From the NCBI GenBank assembly GCA_964431965.1, contig CAYSLU010000055.1:1-35669 (forward strand): a DNA stretch of 35,669 nucleotides, in the 5' to 3' direction. Shown one piece after another: positions 32,301 to 35,669 of the stretch (its first letter is position 1; each line of letters opens with the position of its first letter). The notes beneath the pieces are model-generated. The model was not told where the DNA came from. It ran no database searches and saw nothing but the letters and a program-made list of their open reading frames with translations. Source of the stretch: CAYSLU01 sp964431965 (GTDB lineage Bacteria; Verrucomicrobiota; Kiritimatiellia; CAIKKV01; CAYSLU01). The position numbers were made by a program, and so were the translations under genes.

Positions 32301-33220
32301 TGCCCCAGGGATCCCAGATAGCGCTCGGCTTCGAGTGCGGCCATGCAGCCGAAGCCGGCGGCCGTGATGGCCTGCCGGTAGTGCGGGTCGTGGCAGTCGC
32401 CCGCCACAAAGACGCCCTCCACGCTCGTGCGCGCCCCGCGCGCCACGACATAGCCCTTCGAGTCGAGCTCGATCTGCCCGGCAAAGGCGGCCGTGTTCGG
32501 AGCGTGACCGATGGCGACAAACACGCCGGCCGCCGGCACATCGCTGAGCGCGCCGGTCCGGACGTTGCGCAGGCGCAGGCCCGTCACTTCACCCTTGGCG
32601 ACATCCAGCACCTCCTCCACCACCGAGTCCCACATCACCCGGATCTTCGGATGCTCCAAGACCCGCGCCGTCATGATCTTGGACGCGCGGAACTCGCCCC
32701 GCCGGTGCACAATGGTCACGCTCGTCGCATAGCGGGTCAGAAACAGCGCCTCCTCCATCGCCGTGTCACCCCCGCCCACGACGGCCACCGGGACGTCGCG
32801 GTAGAACGACCCGTCGCACGTGGCGCAAGCCGACACCCCGTGCCCGCGCAGCTTCTGCTCGGACTCAATCCCCAGGTAGAGCGCGCTCGCACCCGTCGCG
32901 ACAATCACGGCGGCGCCCTCGAGCGTCTGGCCGCCGTCCACGCGAAGCCGGAGCGGCTTCGTCGAAAAATCGCAGGACTGGACGGAGGACGGAAGGAACC
33001 GGGCGCCGAAGCGCTCCGCCTGCCGCTTCATGCGGTCCACCAGCTCGAAGCCGTTGACGGGCTCCGGAAAGCCGGGGTAGTTCTCCACGTCGGTCGTTGT
33101 GGTCAGCTGCCCGCCGGGCTCGAGCCCCTCGAGCACCAGCGGCGAAAGGTTGGCGCGCGCCGTGTATAGCGCGGCCGTGCACCCGGCCGGACCGGATCCA
33201 ACAATAATGATCTTCTCCAT
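32297..33220 (-). CDS. trxB: Thioredoxin-disulfide reductase
   Basis: A 307-residue flavoprotein that reduces thioredoxin with NADPH. The N-terminal FAD Rossmann motif is IIIVGSGPAGCTAALYTARA. The redox-active CATC has Cys132 and Cys135. The NADPH-binding motif is VAVVGGGDTAMEEALFL, and the C-terminal FAD segment is GVFVAGDCHD. GGGAG lies about 6 nt before ATG 33220; the longer upstream frame is not homologous. Its stop overlaps the msbA start. Length and motifs are standard. Confidence 0.97.
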   Translation of the reverse strand: MEKIIIVGSGPAGCTAALYTARANLSPLVLEGLEPGGQLTTTTDVENYPGFPEPVNGFELVDRMKRQAERFGARFLPSSVQSCDFSTKPLRLRVDGGQTLEGAAVIVATGASALYLGIESEQKLRGHGVSACATCDGSFYRDVPVAVVGGGDTAMEEALFLTRYATSVTIVHRRGEFRASKIMTARVLEHPKIRVMWDSVVEEVLDVAKGEVTGLRLRNVRTGALSDVPAAGVFVAIGHAPNTAAFAGQIELDSKGYVVARGARTSVEGVFVAGDCHDPHYRQAITAAGFGCMAALEAERYLGSLGQ

Positions 33221-33273
33221 CGCGTTCTCCCGTTCGATCTGGCGGAGGAAGGCCGCCGAGAGAGGCCGTGTCG

Positions 33274-34983
33274 TCAGGTGTAGCGCATCACCTCGTCCAC
33301 GGTCGTGTACCCGTCGAGGATGTTGCGGATGCCGTCTTCGCGGAGCGTGCGCATGCCCATCTCGATCGCCTTGCTGCGCAGGACCAAGGTCGGCTTTCGC
33401 TCGTTGATCAACTCGCGCAGAGGATCGGTCACCGCCATATACTCGTAGATCCCCTTCCGCCCGCGGTATCCCGAGTTGTTGCAGGAGGAGCAACCGGTGC
33501 CGAAGTAGAACATCCGGTCCCCGATGTCTCCGATGGTCAGGCCCAGCCGATCCATGACGGCCTTGTCCGGGCGGAACGACGTCTTGCAGTTCTCGCAGAT
33601 CCGCCGCACCAGCCGCTGCCCGATGACCGCCTCGAGCGTCGAGGAAATCAGGTACGGCTCCACGTCCATATCGATCAGGCGGGTGATGGCTCCGCAGGCA
33701 TCGTTCGTGTGCAGCGTGCTGAACACCAGATGGCCGGTGAGCGAGGCCTGGATCGCGATGTGCGCGGTCGTCAGATCGCGGATTTCGCCGACCATCAGGA
33801 CGTCGGGATCCTGGCGGAGGAATGCGCGCAGCACGCGTTCGAAGCTGTTGCCGATCGCCTCGCTGACCGGCACCTGCACGATTCCGTCGATCTCATATTC
33901 CACCGGCTCCTCGGCGGTGAGGAGCTTCATCTCGCTGGTGTTGAGCCGGCGCAAAGCCGAGTATAGCGTGGTCGTCTTGCCGGAGCCCGTCGGGCCCGTG
34001 ACGATGACGATGCCGTTCGGCTTGTCGATATCGGCACAGAACCGCTTGAACACATCGTCCGGCATCCCGAGGTTCTCGAGGTCAAGGGACACGATTCCGC
34101 GGTCGAGCACGCGGAGTACCACGCTCTCCCCGAACTGGGTCGGAAGGGTCGATACGCGGAAGTCAACCTGGCGCCCGGCGATCGTGAGCTGGATGCGTCC
34201 GTCCTGCGGCAGCCGACGCTCGGCGATGTTCAGGCTGGACATGACCTTGATGCGGGAGATGACGGGCAGCGCCAGCTTCTTGGGGGGCGGTGCCAGCTCG
34301 TAGAGCGCGCCATCCACCCGGTACCGGATCTTGAACTCGTTCTCGAACGGCTCGAAATGCACATCCGAGGCTCGGGCCTGAACTGCCTGGTAGAGCACCA
34401 GCTGAACGAACTTGATCACCGGCGCGGAGCCCGCGATCTCTTCCAACTCCTTCTCGTCGCTCTTGCCGCCGAGCGTCACGATGTCCTCGGAGTGTTCGAT
34501 CTCGGACTCGAGCGCCGACAGCAGCTCGTTCACCGAGGCGCTGTCGTCCCCGTAGAACTCATTCACGCGCGTCCGGATGTCCTCCTCCCGCGCAAACACG
34601 AACGACACGTCCCGGGTAAGCACAAACCGCAACTCGTCCGACACGCGGGGATCCAGGATGTCGAACACGGCCAGGGTGACCGACTTGGGCCCCATAGCGA
34701 CCGGCACGACGTTGTACATGCGAGCCGTGCTGGCGGGGATCGCGTGCACCACGTCGGTCGGGATGTCCGTAGCCGGCAGGTTGATCACCCGCGTGCCCAT
34801 GTAGTCGGCCATCAGATGCAGCAGCTGATCCTCGGTGGCAATCTCAAGATTCACGACCACGTTGCGGACCGGCACGCCGCTCCGCTGGTGCTCCTCCCGC
34901 ACCTCCACGACCTGCTCGGGGGTCAGGAGATCCTGGTCGGCCAGCATCTGCAGCAGCGGCTCCTGGGTGTTCTCGTCGGCCAT
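33274..34983 (-). CDS. pilB: Type IV pilus assembly/type II secretion ATPase (PilB/GspE)
   Basis: A 569-residue AAA-like hexameric ATPase. The N-terminal MshEN/GspE-N domain covers about residues 10-150. The central domain has SDVHFEP and RRLPQDGRI. Walker A is GPTGSGKTTTLYSALRRL, the Asp box EEPVEYEIDG and Walker B DVLMVGEIRD, then STLHTNDACGAITRL. A tetracysteine zinc motif follows (CENC and CSSC), and the C-terminus is typical (GMRTLREDGIRNI). ATG 34983 lies 4 bases after the pilT stop, with a GCAGG upstream. It powers pilin or pseudopilin assembly at the inner membrane. Confidence 0.95.
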   Translation of the reverse strand: MADENTQEPLLQMLADQDLLTPEQVVEVREEHQRSGVPVRNVVVNLEIATEDQLLHLMADYMGTRVINLPATDIPTDVVHAIPASTARMYNVVPVAMGPKSVTLAVFDILDPRVSDELRFVLTRDVSFVFAREEDIRTRVNEFYGDDSASVNELLSALESEIEHSEDIVTLGGKSDEKELEEIAGSAPVIKFVQLVLYQAVQARASDVHFEPFENEFKIRYRVDGALYELAPPPKKLALPVISRIKVMSSLNIAERRLPQDGRIQLTIAGRQVDFRVSTLPTQFGESVVLRVLDRGIVSLDLENLGMPDDVFKRFCADIDKPNGIVIVTGPTGSGKTTTLYSALRRLNTSEMKLLTAEEPVEYEIDGIVQVPVSEAIGNSFERVLRAFLRQDPDVLMVGEIRDLTTAHIAIQASLTGHLVFSTLHTNDACGAITRLIDMDVEPYLISSTLEAVIGQRLVRRICENCKTSFRPDKAVMDRLGLTIGDIGDRMFYFGTGCSSCNNSGYRGRKGIYEYMAVTDPLRELINERKPTLVLRSKAIEMGMRTLREDGIRNILDGYTTVDEVMRYT

Positions 34984-34987
34984 CGGA

Positions 34988-35669
34988 CTACCTGCGCTTC
35001 TTGGTTTCCTGCAGCTTCTGGACGATTCCGTCCGGATCCTGCGACTTCGTGATGAGATCCTCGTACGACACGTGGCCCGCCTCGTACAGTGCCATGAGGT
35101 GCGCATCCAAGGTGATCATGCCCCAGCGGGCCCCCGTCTGGATCTCGGAGGTGATGCGGTATGTCTTGTTCTCCCGAATCAGCGCCTGTATGGCGGGCGT
35201 GGAAATCATGATCTCGAACGCCGCGACGCGGCCGGGCGAGCTGGCGCGAACCAGCAGCAGCTGGGAGATCACCGCCACGATGCCGCTGGCCAGCTGGGTG
35301 CGAATCTGGGACTGCTGCGTCTCCGGGAAGGCGTCCACGATGCGGTCCACCGTCCGGGCCGCACCGGTCGTGTGCAGGGTGGCAAACACCAGGTGGCCCG
35401 TCTCTGCCGCCGTGATCGCCGCCCGCATCGTCTCGAGATCCCGCATTTCGCCCACGAGAATCACATCCGGATCCTGCCGCAGCCCGCGCACCAGAGCCTC
35501 TTCGAAGGTGGTCACGTCCACCCCCACCTCGCGCTGAGTGACGATCGACTTGCGGTGGTCGTGGTAATACTCGATCGGATCCTCGACCGTGATGATGTGG
35601 CAGTCGCGCTCCTCGTTGATGATGTTGAGCATGCTCGCGAGGGTCGTCGATTTTCCGGATCCGGTCGGT
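34988..35669 (-). CDS. pilT: Twitching motility/pilus retraction ATPase PilT, N-terminus beyond right edge
   Basis: 227 codons are visible; the N-terminal about 130 residues lie outside the window. The visible part begins with PTGSGKSTTL (Walker A). It continues with EDPIEYYHDHRKSIVTQREVG, the Walker B DVILVGEMRDLETMRAA, and HLVFATLHTTGAARTVDRIVD followed by FPETQQSQIRTQLA, all diagnostic of PilT. The C-terminus (DAHLMALYEAG, then KSQDPDGI) is also typical. It depolymerises type IV pili. The gene directly precedes pilB. Confidence 0.96.
   Translation of the reverse strand, partial: PTGSGKSTTLASMLNIINEERDCHIITVEDPIEYYHDHRKSIVTQREVGVDVTTFEEALVRGLRQDPDVILVGEMRDLETMRAAITAAETGHLVFATLHTTGAARTVDRIVDAFPETQQSQIRTQLASGIVAVISQLLLVRASSPGRVAAFEIMISTPAIQALIRENKTYRITSEIQTGARWGMITLDAHLMALYEAGHVSYEDLITKSQDPDGIVQKLQETKKRR

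Overview
The window is GC-rich bacterial DNA, densely coded on both strands. It appears to be Gram-negative: there is a TonB-dependent outer-membrane receptor, TonB, an MsbA-type lipid flippase, a lipoprotein, a lytic transglycosylase and type IV pilus/type II secretion ATPases. One gene encodes a prepilin-like protein with the H-X9-DG-type C-terminal signature common in Planctomycetes, Lentisphaerae and Verrucomicrobia. Together with the DUF5107-like, DUF6067-like and URO-D-like sugar genes, this points to the PVC superphylum, possibly Lentisphaerae or Kiritimatiellota. The phylum is an inference; no rRNA is present to settle it.

Layout. Positions 1-12.0k form a carbohydrate region. It holds a GH2 glycosidase (minus, running to the left edge), a divergent URO-D-like protein, and a decayed mobile patch: a CBM9-like fragment, a tyrosine-recombinase 3' remnant and tRNA-Asp. 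A tight plus-strand run follows, with a large DUF6067-like putative glycosidase, a DUF5107+TPR protein and an unassigned TIM-barrel-like protein. None of the three has a signal peptide, which suggests intracellular oligosaccharide processing. Positions 11.9-16.0k hold an RluA-type pseudouridine synthase (possibly leaderless mRNA), infA, a polysaccharide deacetylase-like protein and an overlapping eboB-eboC pair.

Positions 16.1-20.7k hold a SOUL-family haem-binding protein translationally coupled to a DtxR/MntR-type regulator. A convergent minus-strand operon follows: a sialidase-like propeller protein, an FG-GAP/SGNH hydrolase fusion and a secreted protein of unknown function. Positions 20.7-24.0k hold a promoter, a cobalamin riboswitch, a BtuB-like receptor and TonB, which form a B12-uptake unit. 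Its leader contains a helix that could hide the receptor's ribosome binding site.

Positions 24.0-35.7k are mostly housekeeping and envelope genes: priA, an orphan prepilin-like gene, a hexose-6-phosphate mutarotase, a small lipoprotein, queA, yjbQ, a lytic transglycosylase, msbA-trxB (ATGA overlap) and pilB/gspE-pilT. The last gene is cut by the right edge.

No CRISPR array, intact transposase, rRNA or obvious defence system was found. The least explained parts are the carbohydrate cluster with its three uncharacterised proteins, the isolated eboBC pair, the SOUL-DtxR pair and the riboswitch leader.
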